41,785 bases of DNA from an uncultured Verrucomicrobia subdivision 3 bacterium (GCA_903922735.1 CAIXUZ010000039.1:1-41785), one strand, 5' to 3'. Positions 1 through 9,111 are shown, numbered from the stretch's first letter. Made by a program: numbers and translations. Notes: a model not told the origin generated them from the sequence alone.

Positions 1-1
1 C

Positions 2-2656
2 CGGATGAGTTTTCCGGCAGGCAATAATATGCGCGGGTTGGCGGTGCAGGATCTGAACCGGGATGGCCTGCCGGAGATTGTGACGGCCAATCAAATTTCG
101 TCCGGCACCCTTTCGATTCTCCAGAACCTGAGCACGCCGGGGAACATTTCCTTTGCTGCCGGAGTTAACTTGATTGCCGGCAATAGCCCGACAGGGCTGG
201 CCATTGGCGATCTGGATGGAGATGGAAATCCGGATTTGGTGACAGCCAATGCAGGCAGTGCCACCATTTCCGTGCTCCGCAACCTGGGCACGGGTGGCAG
301 CATCACGGCCAGCAGCTTCGCCGCCAAGGTGGATTTTGCATGTCCGGCGAGCCCGATTCCCCTCGCCATTGGCGATCTGGATGGCGACGGTAAACTGGAT
401 ATAGTGGTGGGCTCTGAAGCGTCCGGACCAAAAATTTCCGTGTTTCGGAACACAGCCACGGCCGGCAGCATCACCACCGGCTCCTTCGCCGCCCGGGTGG
501 ATTTTGACGCCCCGGGCTGGGTTAACACTGTTGCCTTGGGCGATCTTGATGGCGACGGCCGACTGGATATTGCGCTGGGCACGCAGCCAAACAACGCTCT
601 TTCGATTTTCCGGAATATCAGTGCACCGGGCAGCTTTACGACCGCATCGCTGGCGGGCAGGCTGGACTACGGTGCAGGGCAGAATCCTTATGGCCTATCC
701 ATTGTGGATCTGGATAACGATGGCCGGCCGGATGTCATTTTCCTCAACCAAAACGACAGCACCCTCTCCATTTACAAAAATCTCGTGCCGCTCAATACAC
801 CGCCGGGAATCATCACGCCGCCGCAGAGCCGGACCAATGTTGTGGGCAGCACGGCGATCTTCACCGTGGCCGCCGGCGGCACGGCTCCGTTCAACTACCA
901 GTGGAGTTTTAACGGAACGAATCTGGCCGGTGCCACGAATGCGGCATTGACCCTGACCAATGTCCAGCCAGCCTCGGCGGGCGTTTATTCAGCACTGGTG
1001 GGCAACAGCGTCGGTTCGACCAACAGCATGGCGGCAACGCTGACCATTGTGCTTCCGCCCACCATCACGCAGCAGCCGCAGAGCCAGTCGGTGATGAATA
1101 ACAATAGCGCGGGCTTTACCGTGATCGCCTCGGGCACCGGCCCGTTCAGCTATCAGTGGCGCAAGAATGGAACCAATCTGGTGGACAGCGGCAACGTGTC
1201 CGGTTCGACCACCGCCAACTTGAACCTGGCTGCCGTCGGCATCAGCGACACCGGCAATTATGATGTGGTGGTGACCAATCCCTACGCGACAACGAACAGC
1301 GCCGTGGCCATGCTGACCCTGACGCAAACCGGAATCGCGCTGGGCTCGGCCAGCGCCATGTCGGGCGGCACAGTGGTGGTGCCCGTCCTGATGAACGCCC
1401 TGGGCGCTGAGAATACTTTCCTGGCCACGGTGGGCTATGACCCCGCCATGCTGGTCCTGCAAAGCGTGCAGCTGGGGCAGGCCACTGCCGGGGCCTATTT
1501 GCAGGAAGTGGATACCAAAACCAATTCCGGCCTGGTGGGCTTTGCCGTCCTCCTGAACATGGGCGAGACCGTTCCCACCGGCACCAACCAAGAAGTTGCC
1601 CTGCTGACCTTCCAGACTCTGGCCGTGACCACCAACACGACGGTCAATCTGTTCTTCACCAACAACCCGACGCTCCAGCAGACCTACGACAACGATTTCA
1701 ACCTGCTGCCGACGGTTTATACGGGCGGACCCGTGACCTTGCTGCCGTCGGAATATGCGGCGGATGTGTTCCCGCGCACCAACAACATCGGCGATCATCA
1801 GGTGACCGTACAGGACTGGCTGGAAATCGGGCGGATGGTGGCTGGCCTCGATACGCCCAGCAGCAGCGATGAACTGTTGCGGGCGGACTGCGCTCCGCGC
1901 AACGCGCCCGACGGCGCCCTGACCGTGGCGGACTGGGTGCAGGCCGGCCGCTATGCCCTGAACTTGGATCCCCTGACCCTGGTGACCCCGGCCCCCGCGC
2001 CCAAACTCAAGGTCGCATCGCGTGAGAGCCAGAGCCCATCCTGCACGCTGCAGCTCGGCAAAGTGCCGGCCCGGCGCGGCCAGACGGTGAGCGTGCCGGT
2101 GGAGCTGGTCGGCGCGGCCAATGAAAACGCCGTGGGCCTGACCGTGAGCTATGACACGAACAAATTGAGACTGTCGGGGGTCACTCGGGGCCCGGCCTTG
2201 TCCGGCGGCCGGACCAACATCAATGTCAGCCTGCCGGGCAAGCTGGGCATCGCCGTGGCGTTGTCGCCCGGAGTGACCCTGGCGGCGGGAACCAATCAAT
2301 TGCTGGTGCTGCAATTCACCACGATCACCAATGCGAGCGGCACGGCGGCGCTGGCCCTCGACGGCAGCATGGTGAAATTGCAGGTGGCGGACAAGACGGC
2401 CAATGTTCTGGCGGCGAACTATGCCAATGGCGCGGTGGAGCTGCCGCAGCAGCCGATCCTCACCTCCCAGACCATCGGCGCAAACCTGCAACTGACCTGG
2501 GATATTTCAACGGGGACGTTTCAGGTGCAAACCGCGAATAATCCGCTGGGTCCCTGGACGAATGTGGACTTGCCGTTCATCACCAACGGAGCCAACGTGA
2601 GCGTCTCCGTGCTGGTGACCAACCAGCAGCAATATTACAAGTTGGTCGGACAATAA
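2..2656 (+). CDS. Secreted FG-GAP / Ig-like / cohesin-like / dockerin-like protein, 5' partial
   Basis: The frame is open to the left edge, so the N-terminus and any signal peptide lie outside the window; the ATG at 5 is probably internal. Five FG-GAP/VCBS calcium-binding repeats of the type DLDGDGxxD occur at about residues 15-30, 64-85, 119-137, 176-194 and 232-250 (counted from the ATG), as in an integrin-like beta-propeller. Two Ig-like domains follow (about 268-349 and 350-441, with YQW and TGNYDVVVTN motifs), then a cohesin-like beta domain (about 443-575), a dockerin-like pair of loops (about 583-655, DWLEIGRMVAGLD and DWVQAGRYALNLD), a second cohesin-like domain (about 680-815) and a C-terminal domain ending in YYKLVGQ. 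It is very likely an extracellular or surface protein; substrate unknown. Having both cohesin-like and dockerin-like parts in one chain suggests self-association, which is inference. Confidence 0.85.
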   Translation, partial: RMSFPAGNNMRGLAVQDLNRDGLPEIVTANQISSGTLSILQNLSTPGNISFAAGVNLIAGNSPTGLAIGDLDGDGNPDLVTANAGSATISVLRNLGTGGSITASSFAAKVDFACPASPIPLAIGDLDGDGKLDIVVGSEASGPKISVFRNTATAGSITTGSFAARVDFDAPGWVNTVALGDLDGDGRLDIALGTQPNNALSIFRNISAPGSFTTASLAGRLDYGAGQNPYGLSIVDLDNDGRPDVIFLNQNDSTLSIYKNLVPLNTPPGIITPPQSRTNVVGSTAIFTVAAGGTAPFNYQWSFNGTNLAGATNAALTLTNVQPASAGVYSALVGNSVGSTNSMAATLTIVLPPTITQQPQSQSVMNNNSAGFTVIASGTGPFSYQWRKNGTNLVDSGNVSGSTTANLNLAAVGISDTGNYDVVVTNPYATTNSAVAMLTLTQTGIALGSASAMSGGTVVVPVLMNALGAENTFLATVGYDPAMLVLQSVQLGQATAGAYLQEVDTKTNSGLVGFAVLLNMGETVPTGTNQEVALLTFQTLAVTTNTTVNLFFTNNPTLQQTYDNDFNLLPTVYTGGPVTLLPSEYAADVFPRTNNIGDHQVTVQDWLEIGRMVAGLDTPSSSDELLRADCAPRNAPDGALTVADWVQAGRYALNLDPLTLVTPAPAPKLKVASRESQSPSCTLQLGKVPARRGQTVSVPVELVGAANENAVGLTVSYDTNKLRLSGVTRGPALSGGRTNINVSLPGKLGIAVALSPGVTLAAGTNQLLVLQFTTITNASGTAALALDGSMVKLQVADKTANVLAANYANGAVELPQQPILTSQTIGANLQLTWDISTGTFQVQTANNPLGPWTNVDLPFITNGANVSVSVLVTNQQQYYKLVGQ

Positions 2657-2750
2657 GTAAGTTGCGGGGCATCAACCATCCTGCGTCCCTCTTCTCCCCC
2701 TCGTGGGAGAAACGCTCTCAGCGTCGCGGCCGTCTTTGCCTTGAAAATAG

Positions 2751-2770
2751 CCCAGCCATTTATGGCTGGG
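2751..2770. terminator. Hairpin between convergent genes
   Basis: A perfect 8-bp stem (cccagcca / tggctggg) with a TTTA loop lies between the + strand FG-GAP gene and the minus-strand methyltransferase gene. Read on the minus strand it is followed by CTATTTTC, so it could act as an intrinsic terminator for the methyltransferase gene. The T-run is weak on the + strand. Confidence 0.45.
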
Positions 2771-2847
2771 TTCCCGTTCGTAATCATCGCCAGCCCGTCA
2801 GGGACGAAAGAAAAACTCTTCTATCCACTGTTAGCTTTGGCAAACCT

Positions 2848-3615
2848 TCACCGCACCCCCGCTGCCGACGGTTTCAAAACAATTGCCAACCCGCGTCCGG
2901 CCCAATTACCCAGTCGCGCGACGGTCCCGTGGCTTTGTTTCCACCAACCAACGGTTTCAAATCCGCAATGCGCGGTGATGTCTTGCAGCCCGCGCGGAGT
3001 GAAATCGCGGATGTGTCCAGATGGAGTAAATTTTTCAAGTTTGTGCTGGAGTGAAGCTGGCCAGAAACCGTAAGTGACTTTTTCCGTGCCGAGTTCGGAA
3101 CCCAGCGGCTGGCCTGCAAATAGAAAGAACAACCGATTCACCCAAGCGGAGGTGTTCGGCACGCTGATGACACAAAGTCCCTGCGGTTGCAACACACGAT
3201 GAAATTCGCGAAGCAATTTTTCCGTCTCAAAAATATGCTCGAGCACATGGTTGCAACTCAAAAAATCAAAGCTCGCGTCCGCAAATGGCAAAGTCGCGCC
3301 ATCGAGATTAAGTTGGCAGAATTTGAAATCGTCGCAGATTTCGGCAAAGTGGTCGCCGGGGCTGCGCACCAAGTCGACACCTGCCGCTTGGACAGCTTGC
3401 ACACCGTAGCGTTGCTTGATTCCCGAGGTGAAATCACGTAGAAAAAGCCCCTTGCCGCAACCAACATCTAACATCCGCACCGGGCGGCCGTTAAATGTCT
3501 GCGCCCAATTTTCAACGACGCGCAGAGCGACGAGTGACTTAACATGGTATTCTCCAGCTGAATAGGACTGATCCTTCGCGTGCAGCTTCGGGTAAAATTG
3601 TTCAGCGTGATTCAT
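2848..3615 (-). CDS. Class I SAM-dependent methyltransferase
   Basis: The 255-residue product has a Rossmann methyltransferase fold. Motif I is MLDVGCGKG at residues 48-56, the acidic residue after strand beta2 is in GVDLV (about 79-83), and the motif-IV/post-IV segment FDFLSCNHVLEHI at 116-128 is typical of the Methyltransf_11 family. The C-terminal third (AWVNRLFFLFAG...GLQDITAHCGFETVGW) resembles methyltransferases of polysaccharide and lipid loci. It lies next to a family 2 glycosyltransferase on the opposite strand, so a role in methylating a surface glycan or lipid is plausible. The substrate cannot be told. There is no clear Shine-Dalgarno upstream of the ATG. Confidence 0.85.
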   Translation of the reverse strand: MNHAEQFYPKLHAKDQSYSAGEYHVKSLVALRVVENWAQTFNGRPVRMLDVGCGKGLFLRDFTSGIKQRYGVQAVQAAGVDLVRSPGDHFAEICDDFKFCQLNLDGATLPFADASFDFLSCNHVLEHIFETEKLLREFHRVLQPQGLCVISVPNTSAWVNRLFFLFAGQPLGSELGTEKVTYGFWPASLQHKLEKFTPSGHIRDFTPRGLQDITAHCGFETVGWWKQSHGTVARLGNWAGRGLAIVLKPSAAGVR

Positions 3616-3771
3616 TGTGAAAAGAGATTTATTTTGTCCATCGTTTTGCGTAAAGCAAGAATAAAACCCCTATGCAAGTCTCCGCGATTAACAATAAATC
3701 TGCCAGCCCTATGAAAGCTTTTCTTTGCCTCCCTGGTCCGGCTACAATCTCGGCAAATAATTTACCAGCTC

Positions 3772-4827
3772 ATGCTTGGCACCGAACCCAAACCACCCAA
3801 AATCAGCGTCGTCATCCTGAACTACAACGGCCAGCAATGGCTGGAGCGATGCTTTGAATCGCTGGAACGACAGACGATTTTTCCCGCCCTGGAGGTGATC
3901 TTTTCGGACAATAAATCCTCCGACGGTTCCGACCAATACGCGGCTGCCTGGCTGGAAAAGACCGGCCGGGGCCGCGTGGTGCAAAACGGCGCGAACCTGT
4001 ATTACTGCGGTGCCAACAACAACGGTGCGGCGGCCGCAACGGGGGAATTCCTGCTCTTCCTGAACAACGACACCTGGCTGGAACCGGATTGTCTGGAAAA
4101 ACTTTATGACGAAACCGTCAAGGCCGGTGCGGACGCCGCCGCGCCGATGGTGCTGGACTACACTTCCGATAACTATCAAGGCGGCGGCGAATCCTGTGTT
4201 GACTGGTTTGGCATCCCCACCGGCGGACCGGCAGCGACATCGGTGATTGAAACCTTCGCGTCGCCCGGCTGCAGCCTATTCGTGCGCACCGAGACATTCC
4301 GCAAGATCGGCGGCTTCCCGCCGGAACTGTTGATTTACGCGGACGAAACCGATGTGTCATGGCGCGTCTGGATCTCCGGGGGCAAAATCGTCTGCGTGCC
4401 CAATGCCAGGGTGCATCATCGCGGCGCGGCGGTGGTAAATCCGGAGGGCAAAACCGTGGCCGTCGAATCGCGCACCAGCGAGACCAAACGTTTTCTGGCG
4501 AACCGCAACGGCATCCTGCTCCTGATGAAAAATGGCCAGCACCTTCTTCTGCTGCTGCTGATCCCGCATTTGCTGCTACTGCTGGCGGAAGCGTTGGTGA
4601 GCCTGATCTTGGTGCGGCGCTGGAGCTATGTCCGCAAATCCTACCTGTCGGCCATCGCCGCCGCGTTCGGGATGCACCAGCATGTGCGGGAATGGCGCAA
4701 GCGCATCAGCGGCTTCCGCCAGCGCGGGGATTTTTGGATGCTGCGCTTTTTGCGCCTGAAACCCAGCCGCTGGGATGAAGTGATGCGGCTGTTCAAATTC
4801 GGCGCGCCCAAGGTGGACGCGAAGTAG
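3772..4827 (+). CDS. Family 2 glycosyltransferase (WbbL / rhamnosyltransferase type)
   Basis: The 351-residue product starts with the GT-A signature ISVVILNYNG (11-20). It keeps the nucleotide-sugar binding aspartate in SDNKSSDGS (45-53), a DXD-like NND at 98-100, and the acceptor-side acidic motif YADETDVSWR at about 190-199. A hydrophobic leucine-rich stretch near residues 255-285 probably anchors it to the cytoplasmic membrane. WbbL-type enzymes transfer a sugar, often rhamnose, from a nucleotide donor to a growing surface glycan. The donor and acceptor here are unknown. It stands alone on the + strand, divergent from the methyltransferase gene, and is followed by repeat-rich DNA. Confidence 0.87.
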   Translation: MLGTEPKPPKISVVILNYNGQQWLERCFESLERQTIFPALEVIFSDNKSSDGSDQYAAAWLEKTGRGRVVQNGANLYYCGANNNGAAAATGEFLLFLNNDTWLEPDCLEKLYDETVKAGADAAAPMVLDYTSDNYQGGGESCVDWFGIPTGGPAATSVIETFASPGCSLFVRTETFRKIGGFPPELLIYADETDVSWRVWISGGKIVCVPNARVHHRGAAVVNPEGKTVAVESRTSETKRFLANRNGILLLMKNGQHLLLLLLIPHLLLLLAEALVSLILVRRWSYVRKSYLSAIAAAFGMHQHVREWRKRISGFRQRGDFWMLRFLRLKPSRWDEVMRLFKFGAPKVDAK

Positions 4828-5337
4828 GATTTTAACCGCCAAGACGCCAAGGACGCAAAGGATGAAATCTGAAACTTGAAACCATAAAAGGGATGAAACT
4901 TGAAACCTGAAAGAACCCGTACCCCCAACCTCCAACATCCAGAGGGCGGAAAGCAAAAAGTTGAAAGTTGAAATTGGGATGGAAGGTCCACGAAATACAC
5001 GAAGCACACGAAAAATTAAAAAACACCGGGCAGGCTTCACAAGAGCCTTTAAATCTGTTTAAAACTTTCCTTCTGCTTTCTGTGCTTTGGTTTCGTGTAT
5101 TTTGTGTATTTCGTGGTTGATCATGTCCCCGGTTTTAAGGCAAAAGCTAAAATCAGGGCGGAAACGGGCTTTTAACCGCCAAGGACGCAAAGATAAAAGT
5201 ATGGAGGATGGAGCGGAAGACGAGGATGGAAGATTGAGGATTGATGATGGCGGAGGGCAGCGATAAAAGCGGAAACTGGGAAAGCGTGAAACGCCCAACG
5301 CCCAACATCCAACATTCAACGCCTGCGGCAACGCAGC
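4828..5337. other. Intergenic stretch made of dispersed repeats
   Basis: No credible gene was found in these 510 bases. They contain pieces of repeat families seen elsewhere in the window: TTTAACCGCCAAG...GGACGCAAAG at 4831-4860 and again at 5171-5193, a CGAAATACACGAAGCACACG element near 4990-5010, and the 42-base element at 5089-5130. Short open frames on both strands are translations of these repeats. Confidence 0.7.
5089..5130 (+). repeat. 42-base dispersed repeat, copy 1 (inverted copy at 10490-10531)
   Basis: This segment, beginning GGTTTCGTGTATTTTG and ending GATCATGTCCCC, matches the reverse complement of 10490-10531 at 38 of 42 positions by my alignment. Partial relatives (TTCGTGTATTTCGTGG) occur near 10613-10631 and, inverted, near 4985-5005. 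It seems to be a dispersed family of intergenic repeats of unknown function. Confidence 0.75.
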
Positions 5338-5583
5338 TCATCGGTGGGGGGAAGCCTTGGAACGAGCCTCAATCCGCGAGCGGATTTCAGCCAGCAGCTT
5401 CCGTCCACGGGCGGGGTTGCCCCGCTTCTGGCGCACCACAAACCGCGCTTCCGCCTGGCGGTCAGCGATCACGTGCGTGACAAAGTTGTCAAACAACCGT
5501 TGCACGCTCGTGCCGGTGGACCGCACCAAGCCCAGCAGTGCCTTGTGCCGCGAATTATCACAACGATAAGGAATGGTTTTCAT
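5338..5583 (-). CDS. Probable antitoxin (ribbon-helix-helix-like) of a PIN toxin
   Basis: The 81-residue basic protein begins MKTIPYRCDNSRHKALLGLV, followed by STGTSVQRLFDNFVTHVIAD. This fits the strand-helix-turn-helix layout of CopG/Arc-like DNA-binding antitoxins, although the match is by pattern only. Its ATG overlaps the TGA stop of the PIN-domain gene (ATGA), so it is probably translated by coupling. In this model it would neutralise the PIN nuclease and repress the promoter upstream of the toxin gene. The C-terminal basic tail (about 50-81) would be the toxin-binding part, which is inference. It could also be an unrelated small protein. Confidence 0.6.
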   Translation of the reverse strand: MKTIPYRCDNSRHKALLGLVRSTGTSVQRLFDNFVTHVIADRQAEARFVVRQKRGNPARGRKLLAEIRSRIEARSKASPHR

Positions 5584-6002
5584 TTTGCAATTTTCAGATG
5601 TTGCGCCGGCGTCACCACGCGCGGCGAGGCAAATTTAAGTTCGCCCCGGCCAAAATCGCGAGTGTTGTGGGTGACCAGATGTTCCACGCCACCGGCGATT
5701 GCCAGTTCTAAAACGTGGTCATCGTCTGCATCCGGCAAGTTGGGCCGCCAGCGAAAATAAACCGGCTGCCAGGTTGCTGCCGCACAGAAATCGTCGAATA
5801 TCGTTTCCCGTTCCGCCGCCGTCAGCGGCACGCCGCGCCAGATGCTTTCTCGCTGCACCAGTTCCTCGTATTCCGCGAACAGAGCTGCACCCATGACGGC
5901 TTGATCTTCGCGCGCCAGGCAACGATCCAATACTTCTGCGCTCGCACCTTCCTGACTGCGCAAGGCGGCGACGAACAGATTCGTGTCTTGCACGATTTCC
6001 AT
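5580..6002 (-). CDS. PIN-domain RNase toxin (PIN_3 type)
   Basis: The 140-residue product (from the ATG at 6002, chosen because PIN domains begin directly with the first strand) opens MEIVQDTNLFVAAL, with the first catalytic Asp at residue 6. Further acidic residues follow: Glu in the ALFAEYEEL helix, and the PDADDDHVLELAIAGG segment near the end, followed by LVTHNTRDF. These are the marks of the family annotated as putative toxin component, PIN family. PIN toxins cut RNA using a metal ion held by the acidic cluster. The gene is first in a two-gene operon with the 81-residue protein, the reverse of the commoner antitoxin-first order. Upstream in-frame codons to 6038 look non-genuine. Confidence 0.82.
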   Translation of the reverse strand: MEIVQDTNLFVAALRSQEGASAEVLDRCLAREDQAVMGAALFAEYEELVQRESIWRGVPLTAAERETIFDDFCAAATWQPVYFRWRPNLPDADDDHVLELAIAGGVEHLVTHNTRDFGRGELKFASPRVVTPAQHLKIAK

Positions 6003-6350
6003 GCGAAATAAACTGACATCACCCGTGATACCAGTCAAGCTTGAAGGCTTTCACAACAAAGGGCAGAAGCAAAGAAGAAAGCAGAAAGTTGAAAGCCGAA
6101 AGCAATTCAAACCACGCAAAGTGGAAAGGTACTGGGATTGCCCGCAGATGGCGCAGATGATCCTAAATTCCGCAATAGAAATGGCCGCCAAGAGGCACAA
6201 AAGGCGCAAAAACAAACCGGATGGATTGCGTTTGGAGACTTGAGTTTGATTCACCCAGCGGGTGAGCCGCTTACTCAATAAAAAACCGCGAAAGCGGCGT
6301 GGCGCTTCGTTGCCCGCCGCAATCCATGACGCCCCAGGCCAACCCACCCC
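6003..6350. other. Intergenic stretch, repeat fragments only
   Basis: No gene was recognised in these 348 bases. The sequence has AAAG-rich degenerate 7-base repeats (AAAGCAGAAAG, AAAGCCGAAAG near 6077-6105) and a GGCCGCCAAGAGGCACAAAAGGCGC segment near 6183-6207 related to the GCCAAGGACGCAAAG family. The promoter of the toxin operon should lie at its left end, but no convincing -35/-10 pair was seen. Confidence 0.6.
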
Positions 6351-7202
6351 TTAGGATTCGCGGCGAACTTGCTTGAAAAACTTGCGGTTGCCGAGCGATT
6401 GTCGGCGATAGAATTCCAGCCCGTGCTTGAACACGTTGAAAAATCGCGCCGCGCGCGCAAACCGGGGCGCCCTGACCACCGGCGTGGCCGCTGCCGCCGG
6501 TGCCGCCGCCTGCCACCGGACCGAGTAATCGCTTTGTTGCGGCGCTTGGGCAAAGACCGGCTTGACGCTCGTCCGCTTCGCCTGAACCAGCAAAAGCATG
6601 GGGGTGAAGGTGATCAGTTCCACGCGCTCGCGGATGGCGTTGGGATCCGACACCTCATGCCAGTGGCCATAGGGGCCGACGCGGTGGATGACCATGCGCT
6701 CGACCTCGAAGCCGTTTTCCGGACTCAATGCGCGGTAGAATAATTCCGGGCTGAACTGGTAAAAGCCGTGCCCGCACAAATTGTTCGCGCAGTTATGGAT
6801 GAACAGGCGTCCGCCGGGTTTGACCAGCTCCATGGCGCTGCGCAGCGCTGTCGGGAAATTGAAAACGTGCTCCAGGGTGCCGCCGTCAAAAACCACATCG
6901 AACCGCTCCTTCCAATCCGCCGGCAGCGGCTGGTTCAGATCGTGCACCAGCTTGGCACCCTCAAAGTCGGAATTGTCCAGAGAATCCACCTGGGTCGCGC
7001 CGAGAGTTTCAAAAAACGGCTCGGCATAGGCGCTCGGGACCCGGAATTTTTCATTGGAAAATCCGTTGCGCTCCAGCACCGCTTTCAGCGTGCGCGGAAA
7101 AACATTCAGGCTATGCCGGCCCAGCATGAGCGTATGGTCGAAGCACACGCCCTGCTTTCGCGCCGCGAGAAGAAACTGCACGCTGTTGATGTCGAGGCCC
7201 AT
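6351..7202 (-). CDS. SAM-dependent methyltransferase-like protein
   Basis: The 283-residue product carries a Methyltransf-type core in its middle: LVHDLNQPLP followed by FDVVFDGGTLEHVFN at about 100-114, then ALRSAMELVKPGGRLFIHN. The usual glycine-rich motif I is degenerate: in its place is an N-terminal region GLDINSVQFLLAARKQG and FETLGATQVDSLD. The C-terminal 60 residues are Ala/Pro rich and basic and have no clear homology. It is the last gene of a minus-strand set with another methyltransferase (10-bp gap) and an NAD-dependent epimerase, so it probably methylates a sugar or an enzyme-bound glycan. The substrate is unknown. Confidence 0.75.
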   Translation of the reverse strand: MGLDINSVQFLLAARKQGVCFDHTLMLGRHSLNVFPRTLKAVLERNGFSNEKFRVPSAYAEPFFETLGATQVDSLDNSDFEGAKLVHDLNQPLPADWKERFDVVFDGGTLEHVFNFPTALRSAMELVKPGGRLFIHNCANNLCGHGFYQFSPELFYRALSPENGFEVERMVIHRVGPYGHWHEVSDPNAIRERVELITFTPMLLLVQAKRTSVKPVFAQAPQQSDYSVRWQAAAPAAAATPVVRAPRFARAARFFNVFKHGLEFYRRQSLGNRKFFKQVRRES

Positions 7203-7212
7203 AATATCAGCG

Positions 7213-7869
7213 TCAGGTTATTGTTTTAACGCACAGGATGGCCGCCGCCCGTTCCGGTTTGCGGCCGGTCCAGAGAAAATGTCCCAGCAACGACAACACA
7301 CCCCACAGCACCGCCGGCCGGCGCTTTAGCCGGTGGTATTCACCCCGCAAACTCTTGGGGCCAAGCAGCCCTTGAACCTCGTAGCCTTTTTGCCGCATCT
7401 CGTCCGGCTCCCAGCCCGAAAGGTGCGGCTGCAAGTCATCCTTGTCTGTGTGGCCTTGGGAAAGAAAGCCGCTGGGGGTGAAAAAGATGATCCGTTTTTT
7501 GGCAATCCGCTCCATGTCGGCAATCAATTTCAATCCGTCGGCTTTGGGGAGATGCTCAATGACATCCAGCGCCACACACGCGTCAAATTGCCTGGCGTTA
7601 AAATGCTGGCCCAGCGCGCGAACGTCGCAGGGCACGATTTCATCATGCGTGCCAAGCTGGCGCGCCTTCTCAACGGATGGTGCATATCCTTCCGCGCCCA
7701 CCGGATGTTTTATGCCCAGCAGCCTCATGTTGGGAGCCGCGCCGCAGCCCACATCCAGCACGCTTTCACAGCCGACCAGCGCCCGGCGAAGGGCCAGTTT
7801 CATGATGATCTGATTCGGTTCGTAACCGGCCTTTAGCAATGTCCACGCCAGTCCAATAGAGCTTCGCAT
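7213..7869 (-). CDS. SAM-dependent methyltransferase
   Basis: The start at 7869 (MRSSIGLAWTLL) is chosen because the longer frame, open to 7959, overlaps the epimerase gene and adds a basic, non-conserved tail. The 218-residue product has motif I SVLDVGCGAAPN at about 36-47, the second-strand acidic segment GAEGYAPSVEKA, and FDACVALDVIEHLPKADG at about 89-106, followed by KKRIIFFTPSGF. This is a normal class I methyltransferase of the Methyltransf_11/23 group. It sits 28 bp downstream of the epimerase gene and 10 bp upstream of a second methyltransferase gene, pointing to joint transcription and a glycan or lipid modification role. Confidence 0.8.
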   Translation of the reverse strand: MRSSIGLAWTLLKAGYEPNQIIMKLALRRALVGCESVLDVGCGAAPNMRLLGIKHPVGAEGYAPSVEKARQLGTHDEIVPCDVRALGQHFNARQFDACVALDVIEHLPKADGLKLIADMERIAKKRIIFFTPSGFLSQGHTDKDDLQPHLSGWEPDEMRQKGYEVQGLLGPKSLRGEYHRLKRRPAVLWGVLSLLGHFLWTGRKPERAAAILCVKTIT

Positions 7870-7897
7870 AATGAATAAAATGAATAATCGGGGAGTT

Positions 7898-8920
7898 TTA
7901 GGCCGCCGGCGGTTTTTCCAGCGCCGCCCAGGACTTGGGCAGGTTTTTCCGCACTTCAATACCCTCGAACGTCTGACCCTGACGCGCCCCGACTTTCTTG
8001 GCCCAGACGGCCATCCGGTTCACGCCTTCCTCCAGTGAAACATTTTTGATCAGATCGCCGAAATACCGGTGCGCCTTTTCATGCGCGGAATAGGCGTGCA
8101 CCACCTCGTTGCGCGCCTCCAGCTTGTTGATCTGCGGCGGCACACCCATGGCCCGGGCCACCACCTTGGCAAGTTCGGCCACGGAATAGGGTTTGTCCGC
8201 GCCGACATTAAAAACCTGATTGTAGGCGTCCGGCCGCCGGATGCTCGCGGCGATAACCGGGGCCACGTCGTCAATGTAGCTGAACGCCCGGGTCTGCGAG
8301 CCATCCCCGAAAATGGTCATCGGCTGGCCCTGCATGATCTGGTTCATGAAAATGCCGATGACGTTGCGGTAGCGGTCGCCGAGATTCTGGTTTTCGCCAT
8401 AGACGTTGTGCGGGCGGAAAATGACATGATTCAGCCCGAACATTTCGTGGGCTTCCTTGAGGTCCAGCTCCACGGCGTATTTGGCGATGCCGTAGGGGTC
8501 TTCCGGCTGGGGCACCGCCGCCTCGGTCATCGGCAGCTGGTTGCGGCCGTAAACCGCTATGGACGAGGTGAAGACGAAACATTTCACCGTGCCGGTGTTG
8601 ACGGACGCGTTGATCAGGTTGACGCTGCCAAGCAGGTTGTTGGTGTAATTGAACCGCTTGATGAAGTGGCTCAACCCCTCGGCGGCATAGGCGGCCAGGT
8701 GGAACACATATTCAAATTGATGCTCCGCAAACAGCCGGTTGACCAACTCCTCGTCATTGATGGAGCCGCGGATAAACCGCACGCCGGCGGGAACATGATC
8801 TTCAAAACCGCCGCTCAAGTCGTCCAGCCCGATCACTCGATGACCCGATTTCAACAAATGCGCGGCGACGTGCGAGCCGATGAAACCCGCGGCGCCCGTG
8901 ACTAATACTGGTGAACTCAT
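7898..8920 (-). CDS. NAD-dependent epimerase/dehydratase (extended SDR, UDP-glucose 4-epimerase-like)
   Basis: The 340-residue protein has the extended-SDR hallmarks: the NAD-binding GAAGFIG at residues 9-15, LDDLSGG after strand beta2, the HLAA motif at 74-77, catalytic Ser in FTSS (117-120), and Tyr143-Lys147 in DPYGIAKYAVE. The substrate half includes FRPHNVYGENQ and FGDGSQTRAFSYIDDV. Such enzymes epimerise or dehydrate nucleotide sugars. The exact sugar cannot be read from sequence. It is the first gene of a minus-strand set followed by two methyltransferases, consistent with making or decorating a nucleotide sugar for a surface glycan. Confidence 0.88.
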   Translation of the reverse strand: MSSPVLVTGAAGFIGSHVAAHLLKSGHRVIGLDDLSGGFEDHVPAGVRFIRGSINDEELVNRLFAEHQFEYVFHLAAYAAEGLSHFIKRFNYTNNLLGSVNLINASVNTGTVKCFVFTSSIAVYGRNQLPMTEAAVPQPEDPYGIAKYAVELDLKEAHEMFGLNHVIFRPHNVYGENQNLGDRYRNVIGIFMNQIMQGQPMTIFGDGSQTRAFSYIDDVAPVIAASIRRPDAYNQVFNVGADKPYSVAELAKVVARAMGVPPQINKLEARNEVVHAYSAHEKAHRYFGDLIKNVSLEEGVNRMAVWAKKVGARQGQTFEGIEVRKNLPKSWAALEKPPAA

Positions 8921-9111
8921 TCCGGTAATCTAACCAAGGCGCGGATACGGGGCGAGATTTTTTCAAACCAAAGGAGAGGCTGTGGGGGCTGAGGGGCGAG
9001 GATCGAAGCTGGATGATGAATGATGAACGCTCCAGGCTCCAGGCTGGAGCCTGGATATACGTGGGCACTGGGCAGGCTTGAAATTCTGCTGGTTCAGGTT
9101 TCAGGTTTCAC

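Noticed and set aside
989..2491. 500-residue open frame on the minus strand
   Set aside because: It lies opposite the FG-GAP/Ig protein, is His/Gln/Arg rich and without motifs; it is an antisense shadow of a GC-rich gene.
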